Part shown: piece by piece, positions 52,549 to 61,107 of the stretch
Layout: every line of letters starts with the position of its first letter
Position numbering within the stretch: position 1 is the stretch's first letter
Assembly (NCBI GenBank): GCA_013215505.1
Contig: JABSQZ010000001.1
Span: forward strand, 248,001 to 312,000
Reading direction: 5' to 3'
Origin: Oceanospirillaceae bacterium
GTDB taxonomy: Bacteria; Pseudomonadota; Gammaproteobacteria; Pseudomonadales; Balneatricaceae
DNA length: 64,000 bases
The notes under the pieces: generated by a model
Databases searched by the model: none
What the model was told of the DNA's origin: nothing
The model's input: only the letters and a program-made list of their open reading frames with translations
Translations under genes and position numbers: made by a program

Positions 52549-53142
52549 ATGCAACAAACTCAGCAATTTGCGACTATTACCGACTCTGAACTAGACCAGT
52601 TAGAAAATTTCATCTTCAGCGATGCGGTATCTGAAGAGTCCTTAGACTTAATCGGTATTCACGGATTTTTATGTTCATTAGTGATCTCACCGAACACCAC
52701 CGATGAACAACAGTGGATGGAAATTCTGTTTGACGGCAAGCCCGATTGGCAATCAGATACGCAGCAAAATGAAATCCAGGTTATTCTGCGTAATTGGTAT
52801 GCAAGCATTCGCTCAGACATGGAAAACGATCGCGAATTAGAAATGCCCTGCGAGCTATCATTAGTGGTAGAAGAAGGCGATGAAGTCGCAGACGTAGAAA
52901 CCTGGGCGCAGGCCTTTATGGAGGGAGTCTTCCTTAAAGAAGATGACTGGTATCAGGAAGGGTCCACTCAAGAACAAAAAGTCACTGAGTTAATGTTGCC
53001 TATTATGGTGGTCTCGGACTTATTTGACGCGAAAGAATTTCAAGAAATTCGCCGCAACCCCGATGTTTGTGAAGAGATGGCCAATGAGATCCCGGACATT
53101 CTGGTCGATTTGTACCTGATATTCCAAACACCGGAAAAATAA
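52549..53142 (+). CDS. UPF0149 family protein (YecA-like)
   Basis: 197 residues, acidic and helical. IGIHGFLCSLVISPNTTDEQ, DVETWAQAFMEGVFLKEDDW and LMLPIMVVSDLFDAKEFQEI match the UPF0149/YgfB-YecA family. There is no C-terminal SEC-C zinc motif. Function is not established. It is divergent from recQ (222 bp). It is followed by a very strong bidirectional terminator (53187-53230). Confidence 0.85.
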   Translation: MQQTQQFATITDSELDQLENFIFSDAVSEESLDLIGIHGFLCSLVISPNTTDEQQWMEILFDGKPDWQSDTQQNEIQVILRNWYASIRSDMENDRELEMPCELSLVVEEGDEVADVETWAQAFMEGVFLKEDDWYQEGSTQEQKVTELMLPIMVVSDLFDAKEFQEIRRNPDVCEEMANEIPDILVDLYLIFQTPEK

Positions 53143-53186
53143 AGTCGCTCTGATACTCTTTACGTAAGCTACTTTTGTAGTATTGA

Positions 53187-53230
53187 GCAGGCATAAAAAA
53201 ACCACTATTAAGTGGTTTTTTTATGCCTGC
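53187..53230. terminator. strong bidirectional terminator
   Basis: A perfect 20-bp stem: the 53187-53206 arm begins GCAGGCATAAAAAAACC, the 53211-53230 arm ends TTTTTTTATGCCTGC, and the loop is ATTA. It has A-runs and T-runs in both directions. It serves the UPF0149 gene and the convergent IalB-like gene. Confidence 0.9.
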
Positions 53231-53246
53231 AAGAATCACTTAACTA

Positions 53247-53744
53247 TTAATTTTTCTGTAGCGCCTGCAACCCTTTAGTGAAGCCGCTCAGTGAAACGGG
53301 GAAATACACAGCTTCACCACTTTCCTTAGCCAAAAACCCCAACACTCCTCTTGCACCTCGTTTGAACTGGGCCAACATGCGCTTATCCAGTGGAAAAGCC
53401 ACAGCACACTCTTTTTCAGTACATTGCGCTTGCAGATGAATAGAAGTATTTTTATCTACTTTGAATTGAATATCTTTAGTGGGATCTAACTTAGTCGTCA
53501 CCCTTAAGGTCACTATCGGAAACGTTGGATGCTGCGCCAAATCAACAGTAGTGATCATTAAAGGAGTTTGACCGTCGGCTGAAAAGCCCTGCAACAAGAA
53601 GCAAAACTCTTTTTGCAGATCTACCTGACAACGTCCCTGCCAGTCTTTAAACTGCTTTCCATCAATTGCTCCAGCCATACTAATTTGCGTAGTTATAAAG
53701 AGTAAAACGCCCATCAGCGCTAGTGTAAAACGGCTTTTTTTCAT
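53247..53744 (-). CDS. invasion-associated locus B (IalB)-like secreted protein
   Basis: About 165 residues from ATG 53744; a longer start at 53771 adds nine. The signal peptide is MKKSRFTLALMGVLLFITT and ends near SMAGA. The mature part has FKDWQGRCQVDLQKEFCFLL and CTEKECAVAFPLDKRMLAQF, with four Cys in the IalB pattern (two disulfides), and a C-terminal GFTKGLQALQ typical of the family. Members are periplasmic or outer-membrane associated and of unknown biochemical role. It is a single gene. Confidence 0.83.
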   Translation of the reverse strand: MKKSRFTLALMGVLLFITTQISMAGAIDGKQFKDWQGRCQVDLQKEFCFLLQGFSADGQTPLMITTVDLAQHPTFPIVTLRVTTKLDPTKDIQFKVDKNTSIHLQAQCTEKECAVAFPLDKRMLAQFKRGARGVLGFLAKESGEAVYFPVSLSGFTKGLQALQKN

Positions 53745-53931
53745 TGCTAATTCCCTTTTTGAGACAGACATAAAAAGCTGGAAACTTATTACTCACTGTA
53801 TCAAGTAACTGTATACACACTCTTTTTCATCTTTCATAGTGCTAAAAAGACACTATAAAGTAGTATAGGGGATATTCAATGAAAAGTTATAACGATCTTC
53901 TCAAAAGGTCAATTGTAGAGCAGCCACTTGC

Positions 53932-53980
53932 AACTTCTGACTTCCAACTTCCAACTTCCAACTTCCAACTTCCAACTTTT
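53932..53980 (-). repeat. heptamer tandem array, TGGAAGT type
   Basis: Seven 7-bp units (plus strand AACTTCC; minus strand GGAAGTT) with edge variants AACTTCT, GACTTCC and AACTTTT. It starts 6 bp after the stop of the 53986-54348 gene and reads in its sense direction. Confidence 0.95.
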
Positions 53981-53985
53981 AGCCC

Positions 53986-54348
53986 TCACATCCGATAGAT
54001 AGTGACGCCATAGAGCATACTAAACACAAACAACGCCAGCACCACCAGGGATCTTATCGCTAATAACATTTGTGGTAACTTATGAGGGTAGGAGATATAG
54101 AGCGCCGTTAACAACATTAACAAGCCAGAAAGCAACGCGGCATTGCCCCACCTCTCCCCTAAATGCTGGCTGGCATACCAGAGAACATTCCATAATCCGG
54201 CGCTGAAAACCAGTGCAGCGACGCTCTTAATTAACACTAAGGGTAGCTTTTGCACTACACTAATCACCGGCAATCTAGTGGCAAATATTACCCCTAGTAG
54301 CATACTGCCCGCCATTATCGTCCCCATAGGTAACATACTGCTCTCCAA
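53986..54348 (-). CDS. small four-TM membrane protein
   Basis: 120 residues, almost wholly hydrophobic, with four TM segments (MGTIMAGSMLLGVIFATRLP, VLIKSVAALVFSAGLWNVLW, ALLSGLLMLLTALYISYP, MLLAIRSLVVLALFVFSMLY). A start at codon 7 (ATG 54330) is also possible. No motif is recognised; overall size and helix pattern recall the SirB2-type or DUF proteins, but this is not certain. It is a single gene on the minus strand. A heptamer array begins 6 bp after its stop. Confidence 0.65.
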   Translation of the reverse strand: MESSMLPMGTIMAGSMLLGVIFATRLPVISVVQKLPLVLIKSVAALVFSAGLWNVLWYASQHLGERWGNAALLSGLLMLLTALYISYPHKLPQMLLAIRSLVVLALFVFSMLYGVTIYRM

Positions 54349-54492
54349 TATTAATAATTTTTATACCTATTCTTACGTAGACGCTGCAACATTAGATTCG
54401 TAAATAGTTTTATTTGTACTGTACTTAGCGGCACTTTTAAATATGATGGCTGGCATTGAACAAACTATTAACCCAGCATAAAGGTTTAAAAC

Positions 54493-55218
54493 ATGCACAC
54501 ACTCACTGTAGGTATATTAGAGACGGGGATACCACCTGAAGACTATCGAGAAAAATACGGTAGTTATCCAGAAATGTTCAGTCAATTATTAAGCGACTGT
54601 GATAGCCAACTGAGTTTTCAATTCTTCGCCATCCTCGATGGCGAAATCCCCGTAGACCCCAAAACCTGTGACGCCTGGTTGATCACCGGTTCCAAGTGTG
54701 GCGTCTATGAAAACCACCCCTGGATTGAACCTGTCTCGGAATTAATTCGCCGCGCTTATAGCGCCGATATCCCGATGATTGGCATCTGTTTCGGCCACCA
54801 GCTAATTGCTCAAGCGCTTGGCGGAAAAGTGGTAAAATCAGATAAAGGTTGGAGTTTAGGGGTCACTCAGTATCAACTGCAAACCAAGACCCCCTGGATG
54901 ACTGATGACAGTGATTCCTTTACAATCCAGGCCTACCACCAAGATCAAGTGATCGAGCTGCCAGAGAATACTGAAGTAGTCGCCGGTTCTGATTTTTGCC
55001 CTTATGCGGCACTCAATTTTGACGACCGCGCCATCAGTTTCCAGGGGCATCCGGAGTTTGCAGCTGCTTATACTAAAGCAATATTAACCAACAGACGGGA
55101 TTTAAAATTGCTGCCAGAAGAGCTTAGTACCCAAGCCATCGAAAATGTCGACCAGCCAATAATGCAAAGCTTAGTCGCCACCTGGATCTGCCAATTTCTC
55201 CGCCATAAACTAAGTTAG
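54493..55218 (+). CDS. class I glutamine amidotransferase (GMP synthase-like GATase)
   Basis: 241 residues, triad-type. The nucleophile Cys99 lies in MIGICFGHQLIAQALGG, and the partner His-Pro-Glu is in ISFQGHPEFAAAY. WLITGSKCGVYENHPWIEPV is the oxyanion-side region. It is of the stand-alone GATase1 type (similar to GuaA-N or YfeJ-like proteins), in which the acceptor or partner is unknown. It may hydrolyse a gamma-glutamyl derivative. A 4 x 44-bp repeat follows its stop. Confidence 0.87.
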   Translation: MHTLTVGILETGIPPEDYREKYGSYPEMFSQLLSDCDSQLSFQFFAILDGEIPVDPKTCDAWLITGSKCGVYENHPWIEPVSELIRRAYSADIPMIGICFGHQLIAQALGGKVVKSDKGWSLGVTQYQLQTKTPWMTDDSDSFTIQAYHQDQVIELPENTEVVAGSDFCPYAALNFDDRAISFQGHPEFAAAYTKAILTNRRDLKLLPEELSTQAIENVDQPIMQSLVATWICQFLRHKLS

Positions 55219-55391
55219 TAGGCATGTTATCCATTAAAAAATAAACAAGCTAACAACTGCAGTAGGCATGCTACCCATTAAGGAATAATCAAGCTAACAA
55301 CTGCAGTAGGCATGTTACCCATTAAGGAATAAACAAGCTAACAACTGCAGTAGGCATGTTACCCATTAAGAAATAAACAAACTAACAACTG
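55217..55391 (+). repeat. four tandem 44-bp repeats
   Basis: Units begin at 55217, 55261, 55305 and 55349, each opening AGTAGGCATG and ending CTAACAACTGC (CTAACAACTG in the last). Variation is small (TTATCC / CTACCC, AAAAAATAAAC / AGGAATAATC). The array lies between the GATase stop and the convergent MerR stop. No coding or hairpin is obvious. Confidence 0.95.
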
Positions 55392-55398
55392 GCGCTGC

Positions 55399-55797
55399 TT
55401 ACTGCTCAGATAAACTGCTGATAATCGGACACTGCTCAGCATTGTCACTAATGGGGCAGCGTTCGATCAATAGCTGCAAAGCGCTGGACATAGATTTTAA
55501 ATCGCTTATTTTACTGTTAATTAATGCCAACTTAGAGACTGCCAACTGCTTCGTTTGCGCACACTGCTGCTCACCTAATTGCAACAGCGTGGCTATTTCG
55601 CCCAGGCTAAACCCCAGTTGTTTAGCCTGAGCTATAAAACGCAAATTATCCAAGCTTACCTGGGGATAGACCCGATAACCCGATAGCGGCTTTTCAGGCT
55701 GAGTGATTAAACCTATGCGCTGATAATAGCGTACCGTTTCAATACCCACCTTAGCTTTCCTGGCAAGCACACTGATGGTTAGCTTTTTTTGATTCAT
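55399..55797 (-). CDS. MerR family transcriptional regulator
   Basis: 132 residues. The MerR HTH is ISVLARKAKVGIETVRYYQRIGL (1-27), wing PLSGYRVYPQVSLDNLRFI, followed by the dimer helix (about 80-112). Cys at CAQTKQLAVS, and the C-terminal CPISDNAEQCPII pair, fit metal-binding MerR proteins (MerR/PbrR/ZntR/CadR style). The next gene upstream encodes a FieF-type metal exporter on the same strand, so regulation of metal export is plausible. The metal cannot be told. Confidence 0.82.
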   Translation of the reverse strand: MNQKKLTISVLARKAKVGIETVRYYQRIGLITQPEKPLSGYRVYPQVSLDNLRFIAQAKQLGFSLGEIATLLQLGEQQCAQTKQLAVSKLALINSKISDLKSMSSALQLLIERCPISDNAEQCPIISSLSEQ

Positions 55798-55899
55798 AAA
55801 CCCACCTTAGAACAAGTGGCCATATAGACACAGATTTGTATTTTTAGTTTAAATAATTTCTCGGACCTCTGGAAAATCCCGATCGGTATTCCCGATATT

Positions 55900-56805
55900 T
55901 CAATCACTTTCAAACCTTTGCTGGTTCTGCGCAGGCACCACAGATTTAGGATCCTGGTGTATTAACACGTCTGACCCCGGGAACTCACAAATTAGCAGCT
56001 CCTCGACCCTATCGGCAATAACGTGCGCTTCGATCAATAATAAATCATCATCCAGTTCTAAATGCATTTGAATAAAGCGAGTAGCCCCGGACATTCTAGT
56101 GCGCAGCTGATGCATGCCAGCGACTTGTTCCACAGAGAGAGCGATGATGCGGATTCGCTGCAATTCTACTTGTGGCAACTGGTGATCGAGCAGTGATTGT
56201 ATGGCCTCATAGCCAATTCTTGCGGCACCGTACAATATATAGAAACCTATTGCGATGCCAAAGACGGCATCCGCAATCGGCCAGCCTAAACTACTCAGTA
56301 TCAGTGCCAGCATCACAGTGCCGTTCATCAGCAAGTCTGATTGATAGTGCAGCGAATCTGCTTTTATCGCCAGCGAGCCGGTTTGTTTTACTACCCATTT
56401 TTGATAACAGAGCAAAATACCCGTTAACAGGATCGCAAACAGGCTCACCCAGATACCTAATTCGGGAGAGACTAAGTCTTGCGGGTGGTAGAAACGCTCC
56501 ACACCAGAGAGCACTAAAAACAGCGCCGAGCCGGTGATAAATGTTGACTGTACCAGAGCGGCTAGTGACTCCGCCTTGCCGTGGCCGAAGCTGTGCTCTT
56601 CGTCCGCGGGCTGCAGCGAATAACTCAAGATTAAAAAGCTACTCAGGGATGCGGCCAAATCCAACAGTGAATCAACCAGAGAAGCTAACAGAGCCACTGA
56701 GCCCGTCTGCCACCATACCAATACTTTCACTACTAATAAGATACTGGCCACCAGCATCGCGCTTAGCGCTGCGCGTTTTACTAACACTGCATATTGCCGA
56801 CTCAT
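55900..56805 (-). CDS. fieF: cation diffusion facilitator FieF-like
   Basis: A 301-residue CDF exporter. The transport-site residues fall at the FieF numbering exactly: D45 and D49 (LVDSLLDLA), H153 and D157 (ADSLHYQSDLL). Six TM helices precede a cytoplasmic domain (about 205-290) with HQLRTRMSGATRFIQMHLEL and LLIEAHVIADRVEELL, which holds the His/Asp of the regulatory zinc site. It would export Fe2+ or Zn2+ by proton antiport. The MerR gene is about 100 bp downstream on the same strand. Confidence 0.9.
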   Translation of the reverse strand: MSRQYAVLVKRAALSAMLVASILLVVKVLVWWQTGSVALLASLVDSLLDLAASLSSFLILSYSLQPADEEHSFGHGKAESLAALVQSTFITGSALFLVLSGVERFYHPQDLVSPELGIWVSLFAILLTGILLCYQKWVVKQTGSLAIKADSLHYQSDLLMNGTVMLALILSSLGWPIADAVFGIAIGFYILYGAARIGYEAIQSLLDHQLPQVELQRIRIIALSVEQVAGMHQLRTRMSGATRFIQMHLELDDDLLLIEAHVIADRVEELLICEFPGSDVLIHQDPKSVVPAQNQQRFESD

Positions 56806-57035
56806 CTACTGCCTCTGCATCAAATCCAATCCAATCGCTGAAATTTTACCCCTTTAAGCCTCATTTGGCCACGCAGTTAACAGTTTTCTCAATGATTATA
56901 AGTAACGAATTCCTTTGTAACGACCTATTTTTCTTATTTTAATCAACCTGTTGACGAGACACAGAATAATATGTATTGCTATTTATATAAATTGCAATAT
57001 ACTTTTTGAATATCCACTCTTCCTGGAACATATTT

Positions 57036-57503
57036 ATGTCAGAAAAAAATAGCAGCGCAGGTTTCTCAGCTGATGAACTTGCCAACCGCCTTACCTTCAA
57101 GTTGCACACTGCCTCGCGCTTAGTGCAGCAGATGTCCCAGCAGAAACTTAAAAGCCTGGAACTGAGCCAGGCGCAGTGGCGGGCACTGTCCGGTATCTGC
57201 ACTCAACCTGGCACTAGTTTGCAACAACTGACCGCCTTTGCCCAAATTAGCCAACCGCTGATGAGCCAGGCGGTGAAAGCTTTAGAAGCGCGGAACTTAG
57301 TTAACCGCAAAACCCCCAAGAACGACAAGCGCAGTAGTATTTTGAGCGCCAATCAACAGGGGTTGCAGCTCTATCAACAAGCTTATGCCGCCATGCTGGA
57401 AGTCGAACAAGAAATGCAACTGCTGCTCAGTGACACAGGCGCGCAGCAACTCAAGTCATTACTTGATGTGGTTGTTTCAGGCATAAATCAGACGGGAAAA
57501 TAA
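57036..57503 (+). CDS. MarR family regulator, first gene of a six-gene operon
   Basis: About 155 residues from ATG 57036; a TTG 30 bp upstream is unlikely. The MarR winged helix spans about 35-105: AQWRALSGICTQPGTSLQQL, then FAQISQPLMSQAVKALEARN with NRKTPKNDKRSSILSANQQG as wing. Its stop is 1 bp from the aminotransferase start, so it is cotranscribed with the pathway genes. It may control the operon from the upstream region (56806-57035), where AT-rich sequence (AATATGTATTGCTATTTATA-like) is present but no clear operator is seen. The inducer is unknown. Confidence 0.85.
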   Translation: MSEKNSSAGFSADELANRLTFKLHTASRLVQQMSQQKLKSLELSQAQWRALSGICTQPGTSLQQLTAFAQISQPLMSQAVKALEARNLVNRKTPKNDKRSSILSANQQGLQLYQQAYAAMLEVEQEMQLLLSDTGAQQLKSLLDVVVSGINQTGK

Positions 57504-57504
57504 T

Positions 57505-58602
57505 ATGAGTGCATACAAGATAGGACAGTCCATTGACGATGTGCGCGCGGCATCCGGCAACATTAGCATCCATAAAATGTCTTCTAATGAAAACCCCTAT
57601 GGCCCCTCCCCCAAGGCCATTACTGCCATTACCGAACAACTTTCACAATTGCATTACTACCCAGAGCGTGACGACAGTAAAATCACTCGGGCACTGGCGG
57701 AACATTTCGGCAAAGGTTTGTGCGCGGCCAACTTTACCACCGGCAACGGTGCTGTCGATCTGATCAATTTATTAGAGAGCGCTATGTTTGTTGAGGGAGA
57801 AGCTAACAGTATTGTTATTTGCCCGCCCTGCTTTGGCTCTTACGCCGCCACTGCCAAACTAAAGGGGGCCACTGTTATTGAGCACCCGCTAGACCCACAA
57901 ACTTTTGCCATAGACAGCGCTGGCCTGGCCAACTCAATCACTGAAAATACCCGTTTAGTGTATATCTGTAATCCGAACAATCCGACCGGCAGTTACTTTG
58001 ACCAGAGCGCTCTGAGTCAAATTCTGGACAGCCTGCCCGAACATGTGACTTTGGTTTACGATGAAGTTTACTATCACTTTGCCACTGAATTCAGGATGCC
58101 AGATGCAATACAAAGTGTTTTGCACAAACGCAACATTGTTATATTGCACAGTTTCTCCAAAGCTTATGGCTTAGCGGGGCTACGCACAGGCTATGCCATC
58201 GCCAGTGAAGCGATCATTGCCAAGCTGAAAAAACGTAAACTTACCTTTCAAAATGACAGACTCAGCATGGCGGCAATGCAAGCGGCACTGGGAGATAAGC
58301 AGTTCCTGACTAAAATTATCGACAATAATACCCAGCAACGCACCTGGCTTCGCCGACAGCTGGATGATTTAGGGATTCAATACTGGCCGAGCCAGGCCAA
58401 TTTCATCTGCTTTAAAGCCCCCAATGGTAAAACTGCCCAACAGATTATTGAGTTGTTGCTGACTTATGGGGTGATGGTACGTGCCGCCTTTTATCTGCCT
58501 GACTGCGTACGAGTCAGTATTGGCCAGGCGGAGGCCAACCGGCAGTTTATTAAAGCGATAAGCGAAATAATCGACCAGACATCAGGGGGAACTGAGCGAT
58601 GA
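57505..58602 (+). CDS. PLP-dependent class I/II aminotransferase (HisC-like)
   Basis: 365 residues, histidinol-phosphate aminotransferase-like fold type I. N-terminal MSSNENPYGPSPKAI is the HisC-type opening. CNPNNPTGSYFDQ (155-167) and YDEVYY (185-190) are the PLP-ring contacts. The Schiff-base lysine is K219 in LHSFSKAYGLAGLRTGYA. RVSIGQAEANRQF near the end carries the carboxylate-binding Arg. No other histidine genes are near. Translation is coupled to the downstream ThDP gene (ATGA overlap). It probably converts an amino acid to a 2-oxo acid for the next enzyme. The specific amino acid is not known. Confidence 0.86.
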   Translation: MSAYKIGQSIDDVRAASGNISIHKMSSNENPYGPSPKAITAITEQLSQLHYYPERDDSKITRALAEHFGKGLCAANFTTGNGAVDLINLLESAMFVEGEANSIVICPPCFGSYAATAKLKGATVIEHPLDPQTFAIDSAGLANSITENTRLVYICNPNNPTGSYFDQSALSQILDSLPEHVTLVYDEVYYHFATEFRMPDAIQSVLHKRNIVILHSFSKAYGLAGLRTGYAIASEAIIAKLKKRKLTFQNDRLSMAAMQAALGDKQFLTKIIDNNTQQRTWLRRQLDDLGIQYWPSQANFICFKAPNGKTAQQIIELLLTYGVMVRAAFYLPDCVRVSIGQAEANRQFIKAISEIIDQTSGGTER

Positions 58603-60218
58603 GTACTTTAGTAATCGAGAAATTAACCGGCGGAGAAGCGGCGGTTAAAAGTTTACATAAACATAAGATCTCGACTTTATTTTGCATCCCCGGGGTGCAA
58701 AATGATTGGTTCTTTAATGCACTTTATGATTTAGGCGATGGCATCCGGGTGATACACACCCGCCATGAACAAGGCGCAGCTTATATGGCATTGGGCTACG
58801 CCCAAGCCACCGGTAAAGTGGGGATGTTTAGTGTGGTGCCGGGCCCCGGATTGTTAAATGCCTCTGCAGCTTTGGCGACGGCTTACGCCCTCAACGCCAA
58901 AGTATTTTGTCTGACCGGGCAGATCCCCTCACAGAGTATAGGTAAAGAGCTGGGTGTATTACACGAGATTAACAACCAACTGGATATTCTCAAGTCACTG
59001 ACTAAACACGCCGATCGTGCCAACTGCCCGGATGATGTACCGAGAATGATCGATGAAGGTTTCCGGCAGATGCACTCGGCTATGCCACGCCCAGTGGCCC
59101 TGGAAATCCCCATGGATATCCTGGCGGCCAAGGCTATGGTCAATATCAGTAGCGATATTGTAGCGGGATTCCAGCCACCACTAGATACTGAGCAAGTAAT
59201 AGCTGCGGCGCAGTTACTGGGAAAAGCCCAGAGACCAATGATTTTTGTCGGCTCCGGAGCTCAGGATGTCAGTCCTCAAGTAACAGAACTGGCCAATATG
59301 CTTCAGGCACCCGTAATAGGCTATCGAACCGGTAAAGGCATCTTAGATGCCCGTCACTATTTATCGCTGCAGCAACCCGCTGCCAAAGATTACTGGATGC
59401 AGGCAGATGTGGTCATTGCCATCGGCACTAATATGCGTGTGCCAGTGCAGAAGTGGGCCAAACAACATCTGCCAAAGATCATTCGCATCGATGTTGACCC
59501 CAGGAGCCACAACAAGTTTATCAAACCGGCTCTGGCTATTACCGCCCAGGCGCAACAAGCGCTACCGCTGTTATTGCAGCAGCTACCACACTGCAACATC
59601 GCCCGCCCTTCACGAGAGTCTGAAATGACGGTGATTCGCAGTGACTGGGAGAAAAAGGTCAGCGTATTGGATCCGCAAATGACCTACCTTAAAATCATAC
59701 GCGAAGAGCTGGGAGAAGATGGCATCTTTGTCGACGAGTTAACACAAATAGGTTTTGCTAGCCGTATCGCCTACCCCGCTTACAAGCCTCGCACTTACAT
59801 CACCACAGGCTACCAGGGCACCTTAGGTTACGGTTTTCAAACGGCGATTGGCGTTAAGGTCGCCCGCCCTGATGTGCCGGTAATCTCTGTCTGTGGCGAC
59901 GGCGGTTTTATGTTTGGAGTACAAGAGCTGGCCACCGCGGTACAACATAAGATTCCGGTTTGTGTGCTGTTGTTTAACAACAATCAGTACGGCAATGTAC
60001 AGGAGATGCAGCGCAACGATTACGACGGCCGGGTGATAGCCACGGATTTACACAACCCTGATTTCATCGCCATGGCGGCGGCATTTGGCGCTCAGGCAAT
60101 CAGAGCGAACAGCTTTGATGAACTGCGCGCCGCCATCAGAGCCAGTCATACAGTCGATGTACCGACTATTATTGAAATTCCAGTGGGCGATATGCCCAGC
60201 GTCAATCAGTTTAGATAG
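58599..60218 (+). CDS. ThDP-dependent enzyme (acetolactate synthase / 2-oxo acid decarboxylase-like)
   Basis: 539 residues, standard three-domain ThDP enzyme. Catalytic Glu57 is in HTRHEQGAAYMALGYA. The ThDP/Mg motif is CGDGGFMFGVQELATAVQ followed by the closing NNNQYGN (about 430-465). GPGLLNASAALATAYALNAK and AMPRPVALEIPMDILAAK are typical of the ALS/POX/IPDC superfamily. The C-terminus has no FAD-specific marks. The companion aminotransferase and aldehyde dehydrogenase favour 2-oxo acid decarboxylation over acetolactate synthesis, by inference. Translation is coupled to the aminotransferase gene. Confidence 0.85.
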   Translation: MSTLVIEKLTGGEAAVKSLHKHKISTLFCIPGVQNDWFFNALYDLGDGIRVIHTRHEQGAAYMALGYAQATGKVGMFSVVPGPGLLNASAALATAYALNAKVFCLTGQIPSQSIGKELGVLHEINNQLDILKSLTKHADRANCPDDVPRMIDEGFRQMHSAMPRPVALEIPMDILAAKAMVNISSDIVAGFQPPLDTEQVIAAAQLLGKAQRPMIFVGSGAQDVSPQVTELANMLQAPVIGYRTGKGILDARHYLSLQQPAAKDYWMQADVVIAIGTNMRVPVQKWAKQHLPKIIRIDVDPRSHNKFIKPALAITAQAQQALPLLLQQLPHCNIARPSRESEMTVIRSDWEKKVSVLDPQMTYLKIIREELGEDGIFVDELTQIGFASRIAYPAYKPRTYITTGYQGTLGYGFQTAIGVKVARPDVPVISVCGDGGFMFGVQELATAVQHKIPVCVLLFNNNQYGNVQEMQRNDYDGRVIATDLHNPDFIAMAAAFGAQAIRANSFDELRAAIRASHTVDVPTIIEIPVGDMPSVNQFR

Positions 60219-60232
60219 ACCGGGAGTAGAGT

Positions 60233-61087
60233 ATGCATAAGGACATAATTTTAGCCACTGATTCAGATATGTACCAGGCGTTTCAACAGGCATGCAATAA
60301 ACGCATTGTCTTTTTTACCGGGCTCTCAGGGGTCGGCAAGAGCTTATACATTCAGCAGTTTTCCAAGCTGGCTGAACGCTCGGGAAGAGTTGTGCATTTG
60401 TTGCAGTGGGACGTCACCCGCGAGGCCTTTCAAACGCCCGCTATAATGCAAAAGTACCCAGAAATAGAGGGAGTTACTCACCCGATGATCCGCAAGGCCG
60501 TCGGTCTCTGGACCCGCCGGGGTATTGCTGACTGGCACGCCCGCTACAGCGATAAAAAACACCTATTAATTGGCGAGCTGCCATTGATCGGCAACCGCTT
60601 AATGGAAGTCGTACAATCTCTGGATGACCAGGTAGAACCTTTATTGGCAGGCGAGAGTGTACAGTTTTTCCTACCGGTACCCAGCAAAGAGGTCAGAGCG
60701 CATATCCTCGGTTGTCGCACGACGAGTATCGATGATCCCAGCCATGAGCGAGAGGCGGCAGACGCCCCCCCATCGGTGGTCAATCTGCACTGGCAACAAA
60801 TTCGCCAGCTGGCTATCGACTTAGGTCTGGCCGCTGTCGATTGCGCTGGGGATTACGATCCACAAATCTATACTACCGCCTACGAGTATTTGCTGCAGCA
60901 CAGAAACGCACAAACGTTACCGGTGACCGAGATATTAGACACCCGTGGTTCAGTCTACGAGCTCGGAGACATAGCCTCTGAAATTGCCGCTTCAGTAAAC
61001 CAGGTAGAGAGTATTTTCAGCCAAGTCGAAAGCCAATACAGCCTGCGACAAGTCGAGCAAATGATTGACAATTGGCACCAGATATAA
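60233..61087 (+). CDS. P-loop NTPase/kinase-like protein of unknown function
   Basis: 284 residues, soluble. Walker A is FFTGLSGVGKSLYIQQFSKL (G30-S37), directly followed by a helix. No clear Walker B (hhhhD/E) is certain: GELPLIGNRLMEVV and VHLLQWDVTREAFQ are candidates. The middle has RGIADWHARYSDKKHLLIGE and FFLPVPSKEVRAHILGCRTT, and the C-terminus is helical (ASVNQVESIFSQVESQYSLR). The size and single P-loop suggest a small-molecule kinase-like fold. No family is recognised. Its place in an aminotransferase-ThDP-HAD-ALDH operon suggests phosphorylation of a pathway intermediate, to be removed by the HAD enzyme; this is inference only. Confidence 0.75.
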   Translation: MHKDIILATDSDMYQAFQQACNKRIVFFTGLSGVGKSLYIQQFSKLAERSGRVVHLLQWDVTREAFQTPAIMQKYPEIEGVTHPMIRKAVGLWTRRGIADWHARYSDKKHLLIGELPLIGNRLMEVVQSLDDQVEPLLAGESVQFFLPVPSKEVRAHILGCRTTSIDDPSHEREAADAPPSVVNLHWQQIRQLAIDLGLAAVDCAGDYDPQIYTTAYEYLLQHRNAQTLPVTEILDTRGSVYELGDIASEIAASVNQVESIFSQVESQYSLRQVEQMIDNWHQI

Positions 61088-61107
61088 CGCTGTAGAGGTA
61101 ACCAAAG

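Noticed and set aside
55217-55391. CRISPR array
   Set aside because: The 44-bp units follow each other directly without unique spacers, and no cas genes are present.
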